Positions 1 to 8,258 of a stretch of DNA of 64,000 bases are shown here, piece by piece (within the stretch, counting starts at the first letter, position 1; every line of letters begins with the position of its first letter). The DNA comes from Massilia sp. IC2-278 (GTDB taxonomy: Bacteria; Pseudomonadota; Gammaproteobacteria; Burkholderiales; Burkholderiaceae_D). The notes under the pieces were generated by a model. That model did not search any database, was not told the origin of the DNA, and saw only the letters and a program-made list of their open reading frames with translations. The stretch is taken from the NCBI RefSeq assembly GCF_020708045.1, contig NZ_JAJFES010000002.1, positions 434,001 through 498,000 on the forward strand. Reading direction: 5' to 3'. Position numbers and translations under genes: made by a program.

Positions 1-383
1 CGGCTGGTTTCGTGCAGCCGGTGTGCGCGGCCACCCACCTTGAAGCGGGCGACGAATTCGACCGTATCACGATCCGGACTGCTATCTGGATGACCCGGTA
101 ATTCTGCTTTACGTTGACGTAAACGTAAAGCAGATTTTATCTCCAGGCCGAGCCAGCGCAGGTGCTCGTCTTTATCGAGAATGGCGTCCTGCGGCCGGGT
201 GCTCGGGTGCCAGGTGGCGCGCAGGTAATCCTCGTTGCGCTGGGTGTAGGCGGTGTAGCGCGAGCGCATCAGGGCTTCGGCCGTGGGCGGCAAGCTGTCG
301 CCAGCAATGTAGGGGCCGCAGCAGGCGGCAAGCGAAGGACCGCCGCAGGGGCAGGTTCCAGGCGATTTTTTCGAAGTAGACAT
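1..383 (-). CDS. YchJ-like SEC-C / UPF0225 family protein (3' end outside window)
   Basis: This gene reads off the left edge, so only the first ~127 codons are visible. The start ATG (383) opens with MSTSKK and a CPCGG...CCGPYI segment, the N-terminal SEC-C-like zinc-binding cysteine cluster of the YchJ family. The family signature LMRSRYTAYTQRNEDYLRATWHPSTRP follows (split here: LMRSRYTAY, then TWHPSTRP), and later VEFVARFKVGGRAHRL. YchJ proteins are small cytoplasmic proteins with no firmly assigned reaction. An AT-rich stretch at codons ~84-94 carries a 13-bp perfect inverted repeat that resembles the LiuR-type operators elsewhere in this window. A triple operator-like repeat lies 63-115 bp upstream of the start. 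Confidence 0.85.
   Translation of the reverse strand, partial: MSTSKKSPGTCPCGGPSLAACCGPYIAGDSLPPTAEALMRSRYTAYTQRNEDYLRATWHPSTRPQDAILDKDEHLRWLGLEIKSALRLRQRKAELPGHPDSSPDRDTVEFVARFKVGGRAHRLHETS
103..134. promoter_or_regulatory. LiuR-like palindrome inside the ychJ-like coding region
   Basis: TCTGCTTTACGTT (103-115) and its exact reverse complement (122-134) flank a 6-nt spacer GACGTA. The core ACGTT-NACGTA-AACGT has the same architecture as the site at 34766-34785 upstream of the isovaleryl-CoA dehydrogenase gene. It lies within codons of the YchJ-like gene and is much more AT-rich than its surroundings. It may be a real intragenic operator, a relic, or a small inserted palindrome. Confidence 0.45.
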
Positions 384-445
384 GCGCGGATTATCCGCGA
401 TTTCCATGGAGCGGCGCACTCGGCGTGGCTGCGGGGCCGATGACC

Positions 446-498
446 GGACAAACAAATGTTTGTCCTACAAACAAATGTTTATGGCCCAAACAAATGTT
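446..498. promoter_or_regulatory. three phased copies of an operator-like palindrome
   Basis: The decamer AACAAATGTT occurs at 451-460, 470-479 and 489-498, exactly 19 bp apart. The first copy sits in a near-perfect palindrome, GGACAAACAAATGTTTGTCC (446-465). The array lies upstream of the YchJ-like gene (start 383, minus strand) and downstream of the YdeI-like gene, so it probably serves the YchJ-like promoter. The protein that binds it is not identifiable from sequence; TetR-family sites have a similar form. Confidence 0.5.
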
Positions 499-546
499 GG
501 TGCGGCAGCACATGCCTGGCCGGATATCCTGGCTGACTGGGCAGCT

Positions 547-1110
547 TCAGGGCAGGCGCACGCCGGCGGCGCAGGCCTGCACCAGCTTCGCCAGGCGCGC
601 CGCCCGGGTTTCCGGCTTCTTCGCCGTGGTAATCCAGTGCAGCACCGTTTTGCGGTAGCCCGGCGGCAGCTTCTCGAAATAGGCCCAGGCCGTGGCGTCG
701 CGCCGGAATGCCTGCAGTTCGGATTCGGCCAGTTCGGCCGCCTGCGCCTGCTCGTGCGAATAGATGCCGGACTTCGCTTCGGTACGCAGTGCAAAGGCAC
801 GCTCGCCTTCAGGCCGCATTCGGCCGGCGGCGCGCAATGCGTCCATCTTCGCGATGTTCACCGCGCTCCAGATCGAGCCCGGCCTGCGCGGCGTGAATCG
901 GATCGAATAGGCCGTATCGTCGATGCGCCGGCGCTGGCCGTCGATCCAGCCGAAGCACAGCGCCTCGTCGACCGACTCCGGCCAGGACATGCTGGGCTGC
1001 CCGCTGCCGACTTTGTGGAAGCCGACCAGCAGTTCGCTCGCCGAATCGGCGTGCATTTCCAGCCAGCCGCGAAATGCGGCGGGGGTAGCAAAGAAAACGG
1101 GTTCGGTCAT
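547..1110 (-). CDS. YdeI/OmpD-associated family protein
   Basis: This is a 187-residue cytoplasmic protein of the YdeI / 'bacteriocin-protection' family. It shows the family's typical opening (FATPAAFRGWLEMH), the conserved SMSWPESVDEALCFGWIDGQ block (WPESVDEAL, CFGWIDG), and TPRRPGSIWSAVN near residue 75. The C-terminal half has the usual helical segment with a lysine/arginine-rich end. The molecular function of the family is not settled; some members are linked to peptide resistance. Start ATG at 1110 matches the family length, although no strong ribosome-binding site is visible. It is co-directional with the oxidase gene upstream (57-bp gap). Confidence 0.85.
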   Translation of the reverse strand: MTEPVFFATPAAFRGWLEMHADSASELLVGFHKVGSGQPSMSWPESVDEALCFGWIDGQRRRIDDTAYSIRFTPRRPGSIWSAVNIAKMDALRAAGRMRPEGERAFALRTEAKSGIYSHEQAQAAELAESELQAFRRDATAWAYFEKLPPGYRKTVLHWITTAKKPETRAARLAKLVQACAAGVRLP

Positions 1111-1167
1111 GGGCGATCGGCTCGGCTTGGCGATCCGGACATTCTACTGCCGAGCAGCCCAGGAAAA

Positions 1168-2403
1168 TCAGCGCCGCAGCGCCAGCATCTCCAGCGCGAA
1201 CGGCGGCGCCTTCCCCTGCATCAGGCTGGTGAGCAGTTGGGCAGTGCCAGCCGCGAAGGTAAACCCGAGCGGCCCGTGCCCGACGTTCAGCCATAAATTG
1301 GCCAACGGCGTGGCGCCGACGATGGGCGCGCTGTTCGGCGTGGCCGGGCGCAAGCCGGCCCAGGCAGTCACCTGGCTGTAGTCGGCCGCGTGCGGCATGG
1401 TTTCTTGCACCTGGCGCGTCAGGCTGCCCACGCGTTTCGGGTCCAGCGTCAGGTCTTCGCCGACCATGTCGACCATCGCCGCCACGCGCAGCTTGTTGCC
1501 GATGCGCGCGTACAGCACCTTGCGTTCGAAATCGGTCACGCTGATCTGGGGGCCGGTGTCGGTGGGGCGGATCGGTGCGGTCAGGCTATAGCCCTTGAGC
1601 GGATACAGGGGCAGCCTGATGCCGGCGTACTCGGCCAGCGCGCGGCTCTGGATGCCGGCCGCCAGCACATAGGCGTCGGCGCCGAGCGCACCGATGCTGG
1701 TGTCCAGGCCGGTCACGCGCCCGCCGGCAACGGCCAGGCCGCGCACCTCGGCATGGACGAAGCCGGCGAAGCGCGGATGCGCGCGTACGCGTTCGGCCAG
1801 GGCCACGCAAAAGGCATAACAGTCGGCCACCGCTTCGCCGGCGTTGTAGATGCCGCCGGCCAGCAGGCTGCGCGCCGCCGCCAGCGAGGGTTCGCGCGCG
1901 GCGCATTCGGCGCCTGTCCAGATCTCGCCGGCGGTGGCCTTGCCGGCGGCCTGCTCGAAGATCTTCGAGGAGCGGTAGACCACCAGCTTGCCGGCGTCGC
2001 GCCAGTCGAATTCGTCGGGAGAAATGATGGCGCCGAGCTGCTGCATGCCGGTGCGCGACAGCTCGCCCAGTTCCAGCAGCTTGGCGGTGGTGCGGCGGTT
2101 CGCGGCGGCCGTGCACTGGCCGAGGAAACTGGCCAGCCAGGTCCATTGGCGCAGGACGGTCTCAGGCTTGAAGCGCAGCGGGCCGTGTTCCTGGAACAGC
2201 CATTGGATAGCCTTCAGCGGCACGCCGGCGTCGGCCAGCGGCGACACGTAACGGTAGCTCAGCTGGCCGCCATTGCCATGGCTGGCGCCGCTCGCCACGT
2301 CGGACGCGCGGTCGACCAGGGTCACCTTGTAGCCGGCCTCGAGCAGCCACCAGGCCGAGGTCAGGCCGACGACACCGCCGCCGATGACAATTACTTGTTG
2401 CAT
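1168..2403 (-). CDS. dadA: D-amino-acid dehydrogenase (DadA-like FAD oxidoreductase)
   Basis: This 411-residue enzyme is of the DAO / DadA family, which oxidises D-amino acids (chiefly D-alanine) to 2-oxo acids and passes electrons to the respiratory chain at the inner membrane. The N-terminus has the FAD Rossmann motif VIVIGGGVVGLTSAWWL, a conserved ASGASHGNGGQ segment near residue 40, and the DadA-type end GLRPATPNSAPIVG ... LWLNVGHGPLGFTFAAGTA near the C-terminus. Length matches DadA (about 410-430). It stands at the edge of a large set of cell-wall turnover genes, which suggests that its role here is to consume D-alanine released from peptidoglycan. Other glycine/D-amino-acid oxidases are possible but less likely. 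Confidence 0.85.
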   Translation of the reverse strand: MQQVIVIGGGVVGLTSAWWLLEAGYKVTLVDRASDVASGASHGNGGQLSYRYVSPLADAGVPLKAIQWLFQEHGPLRFKPETVLRQWTWLASFLGQCTAAANRRTTAKLLELGELSRTGMQQLGAIISPDEFDWRDAGKLVVYRSSKIFEQAAGKATAGEIWTGAECAAREPSLAAARSLLAGGIYNAGEAVADCYAFCVALAERVRAHPRFAGFVHAEVRGLAVAGGRVTGLDTSIGALGADAYVLAAGIQSRALAEYAGIRLPLYPLKGYSLTAPIRPTDTGPQISVTDFERKVLYARIGNKLRVAAMVDMVGEDLTLDPKRVGSLTRQVQETMPHAADYSQVTAWAGLRPATPNSAPIVGATPLANLWLNVGHGPLGFTFAAGTAQLLTSLMQGKAPPFALEMLALRR

Positions 2404-2535
2404 CCCGCCACACTTTTATTTGCTGACATAAGGGAAGAGCTTAGGCGCTCGGCCCGGTTCCAAGCCAATGAAAGTGACAAGCCACGCCATAACCGGCAGT
2501 CATGCATCCCATGCAAGATGCATGTGCTCCCTGTC

Positions 2536-3831
2536 TCAGCTGGCGACGGCATGCTGAAACATGCTCGTAAGAATGTTCTCCTCGAAGCTGGCGAGTGCCG
2601 AGTAGCGTCCCTTGCGCGTACCCGGGTCGCTTGAGGTGCCGCCCACCAGCACCACCAGGCCATTGCGGCGCTTGCGGTCGAACGCGAATACCGAGCGCAA
2701 GCCGTAGGCGTCGCCCAGGTGGCCGACGGCGTCAAAGCCTTCCACCAGGCGCATGCCCGGCTGGTCCGGGAACTGGGCATTGCCCAGGCCCCAGGCATTG
2801 AAGAAGCCGTTCATGGTGTCGCCATTGCTGCCGTTCGCGGTCCATTGGCGCGCAAAAATGCGTTCCAGCGTCGCGGCTTGCAGGATGCGCTTACGTTCGT
2901 GGACGCCGCCGTCCATCAGCATGCGCATGACCACGCCCAGGCCGCGCGCCGAGATGCGCAGGCCGCCGGTCGGGCTGAAGGGCGTGGCGTTCTCGCCGGT
3001 CACATAGTTGGCGAGGCCGGGCGGCGGCGCTGGCGGACGCACATCGTCGGCCTGGGCGATCCAGGGGCCGTCCGCATTCCACACTTCGGTATCGATCGTG
3101 CGCTTGCGGTACAGGGTGGCAAGGTTGGCCAGCGCCGCGGGCGGCAGCTCGGCCGGGTTGTAGCCGGCGTCCAGGCCCAGCGGACCGAGCAGCAGGCGCC
3201 GCATCAGGCGGTCGAAGCGTTCGCCCGTGGCGCGCTCCATCATGGTGCCGATGAGGCCCCAGCCGAGGTTGCAATAGGTGAACCAGTCGCCGGGGCCGGC
3301 CTGCTTCGCATACGTGGCGGGTGCCCCTGGCACCAGGACGCTGCGCAGCGAGGTGCCGGCCGGGAAGGAATAGCCGGCCTCGTCGCGCAGCGAGGAAGTG
3401 TGCGTCAGCAGGTGGCGCAGGGTGATGGCGCGCCCCGGGAAGTGCGGATTGCGCAGCGTGAAGCCGAGGTAGGCGGACACGTCGGCATCGAGCTCGAACT
3501 TGCCTGCTTCCACCAGCCGCATCAGGCCGAGCGTGGTCATCAGCTTCGAGACCGAGGCGATGCGGTACAGGGTATCCGGCGTCGCCGGCAGGTCCGCCAT
3601 AGCGCCATTACCGATCCTGCGCCGGCCAAAGGCGCCTTCGTACGCCAGCTCCCCGCCGCGGATCGCCAGCGCCGACAGGCTGGCCAGCTCGCAGGCCGGG
3701 TCCGCGGCGATGGCCGCCAGCGCCCGGTCCAACCCTGCTTGCGATGAGCCGCCGCCCGGCGCTGCCGCCCACACGGGTTCGAGCGCGCCCAACAAGGCCC
3801 ATCCCAATACCGTTCGCCTGCCCTGGTTCAT
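2536..3831 (-). CDS. secreted serine hydrolase, beta-lactamase / class C PBP-like
   Basis: This 431-residue exported member of the beta-lactamase-related (class C, PBP-type) family starts at MNQGRRTVLGWALLGALEP, a signal peptide with a twin-arginine-like GRR segment. A good ribosome-binding site (AGGACAGG) precedes this start; the longer open frame upstream lacks one. The SxxK tetrad SVSK follows YRIASVSKLM near residue 125, the second motif is Y-C-N in FTYCNLGWGLIGTMMERATG, and an HLG motif near the C-terminus takes the place of KTG. Relatives act as D-aminopeptidases, esterases or DD-peptidases. It sits between the DadA-like gene and the divergent GntR regulator, which supports a role on D-Ala-containing peptides. 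The exact substrate is unknown. Confidence 0.8.
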   Translation of the reverse strand: MNQGRRTVLGWALLGALEPVWAAAPGGGSSQAGLDRALAAIAADPACELASLSALAIRGGELAYEGAFGRRRIGNGAMADLPATPDTLYRIASVSKLMTTLGLMRLVEAGKFELDADVSAYLGFTLRNPHFPGRAITLRHLLTHTSSLRDEAGYSFPAGTSLRSVLVPGAPATYAKQAGPGDWFTYCNLGWGLIGTMMERATGERFDRLMRRLLLGPLGLDAGYNPAELPPAALANLATLYRKRTIDTEVWNADGPWIAQADDVRPPAPPPGLANYVTGENATPFSPTGGLRISARGLGVVMRMLMDGGVHERKRILQAATLERIFARQWTANGSNGDTMNGFFNAWGLGNAQFPDQPGMRLVEGFDAVGHLGDAYGLRSVFAFDRKRRNGLVVLVGGTSSDPGTRKGRYSALASFEENILTSMFQHAVAS

Positions 3832-3987
3832 GCCTGTCCTTTCCAAGTAGTGGTTCGAGCATAGGCAGCGATTGCCCCGCTCGCCAATGAAATGCCGTGG
3901 CTGCATCATAAGTTTTCGCTATGGCGCTTGCGCACAACTCGACAAATTTCGCCGCTGCGAGCGCGGCGCTGGCTTACACTTGAACGC

Positions 3988-4731
3988 ATGAACCAGCCTT
4001 TCAACGACTTCAGGATCGACCTGAACGACAATTCTCCCCTGTACATGCAGCTGGCGCGCAAGCTCATGCAGGACGTGCGCGAAGGCCGCTACCAGGCCGA
4101 CCAGGCCCTGCCGTCGGAGCGCACCCTGTCGGAAACGCTCGACGTCTCGCGCGTGACCGCGCGCAAGGCCATCGACCAATTGGTCGAGCAGGGCCTGGTG
4201 GTGCGCCGCCGCGGCTCGGGCAACTATATCGCGCCGCGCATCGAGCAGCCGCTGTCGAACCTGTCCAGTTTCTCCGAGCAATTGCAGCAGCGCGGCTACA
4301 CGCCGAACTCGCACTGGCTGAAGCGCGAGGTGGTGGCGGCCGACGCCGACGAGCAGCTGGCCCTGGGCCTGTCGCCGGGCGCCCGCGTGGCGCGCCTGGA
4401 GCGCCTGCGCCTGGCCGACGAGGTGGTGATGGCCTACGAAACCAGCGTGATCCCGGCCTCGGTGCTGCCGCAGCCGCAGGAAGTGTCGCACTCGCTGTAC
4501 GCCCACCTCGAGCGCGGCGGCCAGGTGCCGGTACGCGCCTTGCAGCACATCCGCGCCATGAATGCGCCGAAGGAACTGGCCGAGCGCCTGGGCGTGCCGG
4601 AGGGCCAGGCGGTGCTGTTCATTACCCGCGTCGGCTACCTGGAATCGGGCGTCGCCGTCGAGCTGACCCATTCGTATTGCCGCAGCGATTATTACGATTT
4701 CGTGGCCGAACTGCGGCGCGCGCCCAATTGA
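3988..4731 (+). CDS. GntR family regulator with UTRA domain (NagR/PhnF-type)
   Basis: This 247-residue HutC-subfamily GntR regulator has a winged helix-turn-helix at about residues 15-82 (LPSERTLSETLDVSRVTARKAI, seen as PSERTLSE and SRVTARKAI), followed by a UTRA effector-binding domain to the end. In GlcNAc and phosphonate systems such proteins respond to sugar phosphates. ATG 3988 was chosen because the upstream extension is atypical for the family and the conserved N-terminal DNDSPLYMQL-like segment starts just after it. It is divergent from the serine hydrolase and lies 107 bp before murQ, in the same direction. It is the likely local regulator of the murQ-ampG-nagX-digH run, perhaps sensing GlcNAc-6-P or MurNAc-6-P (inference). 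Confidence 0.88.
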   Translation: MNQPFNDFRIDLNDNSPLYMQLARKLMQDVREGRYQADQALPSERTLSETLDVSRVTARKAIDQLVEQGLVVRRRGSGNYIAPRIEQPLSNLSSFSEQLQQRGYTPNSHWLKREVVAADADEQLALGLSPGARVARLERLRLADEVVMAYETSVIPASVLPQPQEVSHSLYAHLERGGQVPVRALQHIRAMNAPKELAERLGVPEGQAVLFITRVGYLESGVAVELTHSYCRSDYYDFVAELRRAPN

Positions 4732-4790
4732 TGGCCGCATAACTTTTCGGAATGATGACGGCCTTTCCTTTCATGGGAGGGCGTCCGTAA

Positions 4791-4818
4791 TTGGTATTAC
4801 ACTGGTTTTATCGACAAT
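4791..4818 (+). promoter_or_regulatory. candidate murQ promoter with TGGT half-sites
   Basis: TTGGTA (4791-4796) and GACAAT (4813-4818) are spaced by 16 bp and lie about 20 bp before murQ. The -35 region overlaps TTGGTATTACACTGGT, with two TGGT half-sites, which could form a binding site for the GntR-type regulator encoded just upstream. This is a visual assignment only. Confidence 0.4.
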
Positions 4819-4838
4819 CCCGCCAAACGGCCGCGACC

Positions 4839-5720
4839 ATGCTCAAGACCGAAACACCCGCCCTGGACCATGCCCAGCTCGACCAGTATCCGACCACGGA
4901 GCTGGTGAATGCGCTGGTCGATGACCAGCTGAACGCGGTGAACGCGGTGCGTGCCGCCGCGCCGCGCCTGGCCGCCGCCGTCACCGCCGCCGTGCCGCGC
5001 ATGGAAGCGGGCGGACGCCTGATCTATGTGGGCGCCGGTACTTCAGGCCGCCTGGGCCTGCTCGACAGCGTGGAACTGTATCCCACCTTCTCCTGGCCGC
5101 ATGGCCGCGCCGTGGCCCTGTTGGCCGGCGGCAGCGACGCCATGTTCGTGGCGGTCGAAGGCGCCGAGGACGATATCGTCCAGGGCGCGGCCGATCTGCA
5201 GTCGGTGAACGTGATGGCGAACGATGTCGTGCTCCTGATCGCCGCATCCGGCGCCACGCCCTACGTGCTGGGCGCCCTGCGCGCCGCGCGTGCGGCCGGG
5301 GCCCTGACGATCGGCTTTGCCAACAATACCGATGCGCCGGTTGCCCTCGAGGCCGAGATCGGCATCACCCTCGACACCGGCGCCGAGATCATTTCCGGCA
5401 GCACGCGCCTGAAAGCCGGCACCTCGCAAAAGATTGCCCTGAACAGTTTTTCGAGTGCCTTGATGGTGCGTTTGAACAAGGTTTACGGGAACCTGATGGT
5501 AGACTTGAAGGCTACCAACGCCAAGCTGGTACGCCGCGCCATCCGCCTGACCTCGTTCGCCACCGGCGCCGATGAAGAGGCCGCGCGCGCCGTGCTGGAA
5601 CAGTGCGATTTCCACGTCAAGACCGCCATCGTGGCCTTGTCCAAACAAACTGGTGTCGAGGAAGCACGCGCCGCCCTGGACGCGGCGCGCGGCAGCGTGC
5701 GGCAAGCCCTGGCCGGGTAA
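4839..5720 (+). CDS. murQ: N-acetylmuramic acid 6-phosphate etherase
   Basis: MurQ splits the D-lactyl ether of MurNAc-6-phosphate to give GlcNAc-6-phosphate and D-lactate, the committed step of cytoplasmic MurNAc recycling. The 293-residue protein carries a SIS domain with the signature GAGTSGRLG (residues 66-73 region), the conserved Glu in LLDSVELYPTF (E79) and the AVEGAEDD segment (about 105-112) that supplies the second catalytic acid, then SGATPYVLGAL and GSTRLKAGTSQKIALN, the classic MurQ phosphosugar-binding blocks. ATG 4839 aligns with the family start; the open frame extends back to a TTG inside the promoter. It begins a run with the AmpG-like and NagX-like genes (62- and 19-bp gaps). 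No AnmK or MurP is in the window; the BadF-type kinase at 10048 may supply the phosphorylated substrate. Confidence 0.95.
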   Translation: MLKTETPALDHAQLDQYPTTELVNALVDDQLNAVNAVRAAAPRLAAAVTAAVPRMEAGGRLIYVGAGTSGRLGLLDSVELYPTFSWPHGRAVALLAGGSDAMFVAVEGAEDDIVQGAADLQSVNVMANDVVLLIAASGATPYVLGALRAARAAGALTIGFANNTDAPVALEAEIGITLDTGAEIISGSTRLKAGTSQKIALNSFSSALMVRLNKVYGNLMVDLKATNAKLVRRAIRLTSFATGADEEAARAVLEQCDFHVKTAIVALSKQTGVEEARAALDAARGSVRQALAG

Positions 5721-5782
5721 GAGCAGGCCGGCGCGAGCGTTGCCGGGCACAGCGGTTCTCTTCACCCGATCACGAAAGAGTT

Positions 5783-7048
5783 ATGCAAACTTCGCAAGCG
5801 AAAAGTCCGTGGCTGTGGGTGCCCTCGCTGTATTTTGCCCAGGCTATTCCCTACGTGGTGGCGATGTATTTGTCGGTCATCATGTACAAGGACATGGGGA
5901 TCTCGAACACCGACATCGCCTTCTACACCAGCCTGCTCTACCTGCCCTGGGTCATCAAGCCGCTGTGGTCGCCCGTGGTCGACATGTTCGGCACCAAGCG
6001 CGGCTGGACGGTATGCCTGCAACTGGTGATTGCCGCCTCGCTGGTGGCGGTGGGTGCGGTGCTGCATTTGCCGGCGTTCTTCAGCGTCAGCCTGGCCGTG
6101 ATGTGGCTGATGGCTTTCAGCTCGGCCACCCACGACATTTCCGCCGACGGCTTCTACATGCTGGGCCTGCGCCAGAAGGATCAGGCCGCGTTTGTTGGCG
6201 TGCGCAGCACCTTCTATCGCCTGGCGACGCTGGCCGGGCAAGGCCCGCTGGTGGTGCTGGCCGGCTACCTGGCGGTGTCGCTGGGCGATGCGCATCAGGC
6301 CTGGTCGATCGTGCTGTTCGTGCTGGCGGGCTTCTTTGCGCTGGCCTTTGCCTGGCACCAGATGGTGCTGCCGCGCCCGAAGGAAGACCACGCCGTGGCG
6401 CGCGGCGCCAATCCTCTGCGCGAATTCTTCGGCACCTTTGGCGCCTTCTTCGGCAAGCGCGATATCTGGCTGATCCTCGGTTTTATTTTGACCTTCCGCC
6501 TGGGCGAGTCGCAATTGCTCAAACTCGTGGCGCCCTTCCTGAAAGACCCGATCGAACAGGGCGGGCTGGGCTTGACGACGGCCGAGTACGGCATCGCCTA
6601 CGGCACCATCGGCATCATCTTCCTGACCATCGGCGGACTGGCCGGCGGCTACCTCATCTCGCGCCTGGGCCTGAAGCGTTGCCTGTGGCTGATGGTGTTT
6701 GCGGTGCACTTGCCCGACCTGGTGTTCGTGTATCTGTCGCAGGCGCAGCCGACCAACTTCTACCTGATCTCGGCCTTCCTGGCCGTGGAGCAGTTCGGCT
6801 ACGGCTTCGGCTTCACGGCCATGATGCTGTACATGATCATGGTGGCCGAGGGCGAGCACAAGACGGCGCACTACGCGATCTGCACCGGCTTCATGGCGCT
6901 GGGCATGATGGTGCCGGGCATGTGGAGCGGCGCCCTGCAGGAATTCCTGGGGTATAAAAACTTCTTCATCTGGACCTGTTTGGCCACGATCCCGGCTTTC
7001 ATCATGGCGGCATTGGTGAAAATCGATCCGGAGTTCGGCAAGAAGTGA
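5783..7048 (+). CDS. AmpG-like major facilitator permease
   Basis: This 421-residue inner-membrane MFS protein has about 12 predicted hydrophobic segments. It has the AmpG/PAT-type N-terminal signature SLYFAQAIPYVVAMYLSVI followed by LLYLPWVIKPLWSPVVD (PWxxKxLWxPxxD). AmpG imports GlcNAc-anhydroMurNAc and its peptides into the cytoplasm; relatives of this shorter 12-helix type occur in GlcNAc and chitin clusters. It is shorter than E. coli AmpG (14 helices), so import of MurNAc or GlcNAc rather than muropeptides is possible. ATG 5783 is preceded by a GAAAGAG ribosome-binding site. It lies between murQ and the NagX-like gene. Confidence 0.82.
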   Translation: MQTSQAKSPWLWVPSLYFAQAIPYVVAMYLSVIMYKDMGISNTDIAFYTSLLYLPWVIKPLWSPVVDMFGTKRGWTVCLQLVIAASLVAVGAVLHLPAFFSVSLAVMWLMAFSSATHDISADGFYMLGLRQKDQAAFVGVRSTFYRLATLAGQGPLVVLAGYLAVSLGDAHQAWSIVLFVLAGFFALAFAWHQMVLPRPKEDHAVARGANPLREFFGTFGAFFGKRDIWLILGFILTFRLGESQLLKLVAPFLKDPIEQGGLGLTTAEYGIAYGTIGIIFLTIGGLAGGYLISRLGLKRCLWLMVFAVHLPDLVFVYLSQAQPTNFYLISAFLAVEQFGYGFGFTAMMLYMIMVAEGEHKTAHYAICTGFMALGMMVPGMWSGALQEFLGYKNFFIWTCLATIPAFIMAALVKIDPEFGKK

Positions 7049-7067
7049 TAACGAAAGCGTCGACTCC

Positions 7068-8222
7068 ATGAGCGGCCAGGGTGACATGACGCCTGGCCGC
7101 CTCGATGCGCTCGACGCCTTCCGTGGCTTCACCATCGCCGCCATGGTGCTGGTGAACAATCCCGGCGACTGGGGCAACTTGTACTCCCAGCTGGCACACG
7201 CCAAGTGGCACGGCTGGACCTTCACCGACACCATCTTCCCCTTCTTCCTGTTCATCGGCGGCGTGGCCATGGCCCTGTCGCTGGGCCGCCTGGCCGCCGC
7301 TGGCGCCGACAAGCCGCAACTGCTGCTGAAGCTCGCCAGGCGCGCCTGCCTGATCTTCCTGATCGGCTTCCTGCTGAACTTCATTCCCCGCTTCGATCTC
7401 GATACCGTGCGCATCCCCGGCGTGCTGCAGCGCATCGCGCTGTGCACCCTGCTGGCCGCGCCCATCGTGGTGTATTGCGGCTGGCGCATGCAGCTGGCCA
7501 TCATCGCTTTCCTGCTGACCCTGTACAGCGCGCTGATGCTGTTCTATCCCGTGCCCGGCATCGGTGCCGGCGTGCTGGAACCGGGCCAGGACTTCGGCGC
7601 TTACGTCGACCGCATGCTGCTCGACGGCCACATGTGGGTGCAATCCAAAACCTGGGACCCGGAAGGCTTGTTCAGCACCCTGCCCGCCCTGTGCAGCCAG
7701 CTGTTCGGCGTGCTGGCCGGGCGCTTCCTGCTGACGAAGCTCGACCGCACCGAGCAAATCGTCTGGATGCTGCTGGCCGGTCTGCTGTTCGTGTGGCTGG
7801 GCGTGGTGCTCGACGCCATCCTCATGCCGATCAACAAAAGCCTGTGGACGCCGTCCTACTGTTTCCTGATGACGGGCTGGGCTTTGTTACTATTCTGCGC
7901 CTTCTTCTGGCTGCTCGACGCCAACCCCTACCGCGCACTGCGCGAGGCGGCGGCGCGCTGGGCCAGGCCGTTCAAGATCTACGGCATGAATGCGCTGTTC
8001 ATTTTCGCCTTGTCCGGCCTGCTGGCCAAGATGCTCGGCTTCATCAAGCTGACGGCGGCCGATGGCGGCGCGGTGTCGCTCGGCCGGGCTCTGTATGCGC
8101 CGCTGCGCGGCTTGCCGATCGGAGCGGTGAACAGCTCGCTGCTGCATGCGCTGCTGTTCAACGCCTGCATGTTCGCGGTGGCCTGGGTCATGTGGCGCCG
8201 GAAGTGGTTTGTCAAAGTATAG
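7068..8222 (+). CDS. NagX-like membrane protein (DUF5009 / HGSNAT-related)
   Basis: This 384-residue polytopic inner-membrane protein opens with RLDALDAFRGFTIAAMVLVNNPG, the conserved start of the DUF5009/NagX family, which is distantly related to lysosomal heparan-alpha-glucosaminide N-acetyltransferase. A TDTIFPFFLFIGGVAMALS segment follows, then roughly ten further hydrophobic helices. In comparative studies of GlcNAc regulons such genes are predicted to aid amino-sugar uptake or to acylate amino sugars across the membrane. Its place between an AmpG-like permease and a glycosidase, 19 bp after the former, fits handling of GlcNAc or MurNAc. A second in-frame ATG (7086) is an alternative start. 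Confidence 0.85.
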   Translation: MSGQGDMTPGRLDALDAFRGFTIAAMVLVNNPGDWGNLYSQLAHAKWHGWTFTDTIFPFFLFIGGVAMALSLGRLAAAGADKPQLLLKLARRACLIFLIGFLLNFIPRFDLDTVRIPGVLQRIALCTLLAAPIVVYCGWRMQLAIIAFLLTLYSALMLFYPVPGIGAGVLEPGQDFGAYVDRMLLDGHMWVQSKTWDPEGLFSTLPALCSQLFGVLAGRFLLTKLDRTEQIVWMLLAGLLFVWLGVVLDAILMPINKSLWTPSYCFLMTGWALLLFCAFFWLLDANPYRALREAAARWARPFKIYGMNALFIFALSGLLAKMLGFIKLTAADGGAVSLGRALYAPLRGLPIGAVNSSLLHALLFNACMFAVAWVMWRRKWFVKV

Positions 8223-8258
8223 AACTCGAAACACTGGAAAGAATAAAGGGGACTGGTA

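Noticed and set aside
4791-4838. Extended MurQ start at TTG 4791
   Set aside because: The extension overlaps the putative promoter, is not typical of MurQ and would place the start in the -35 region.
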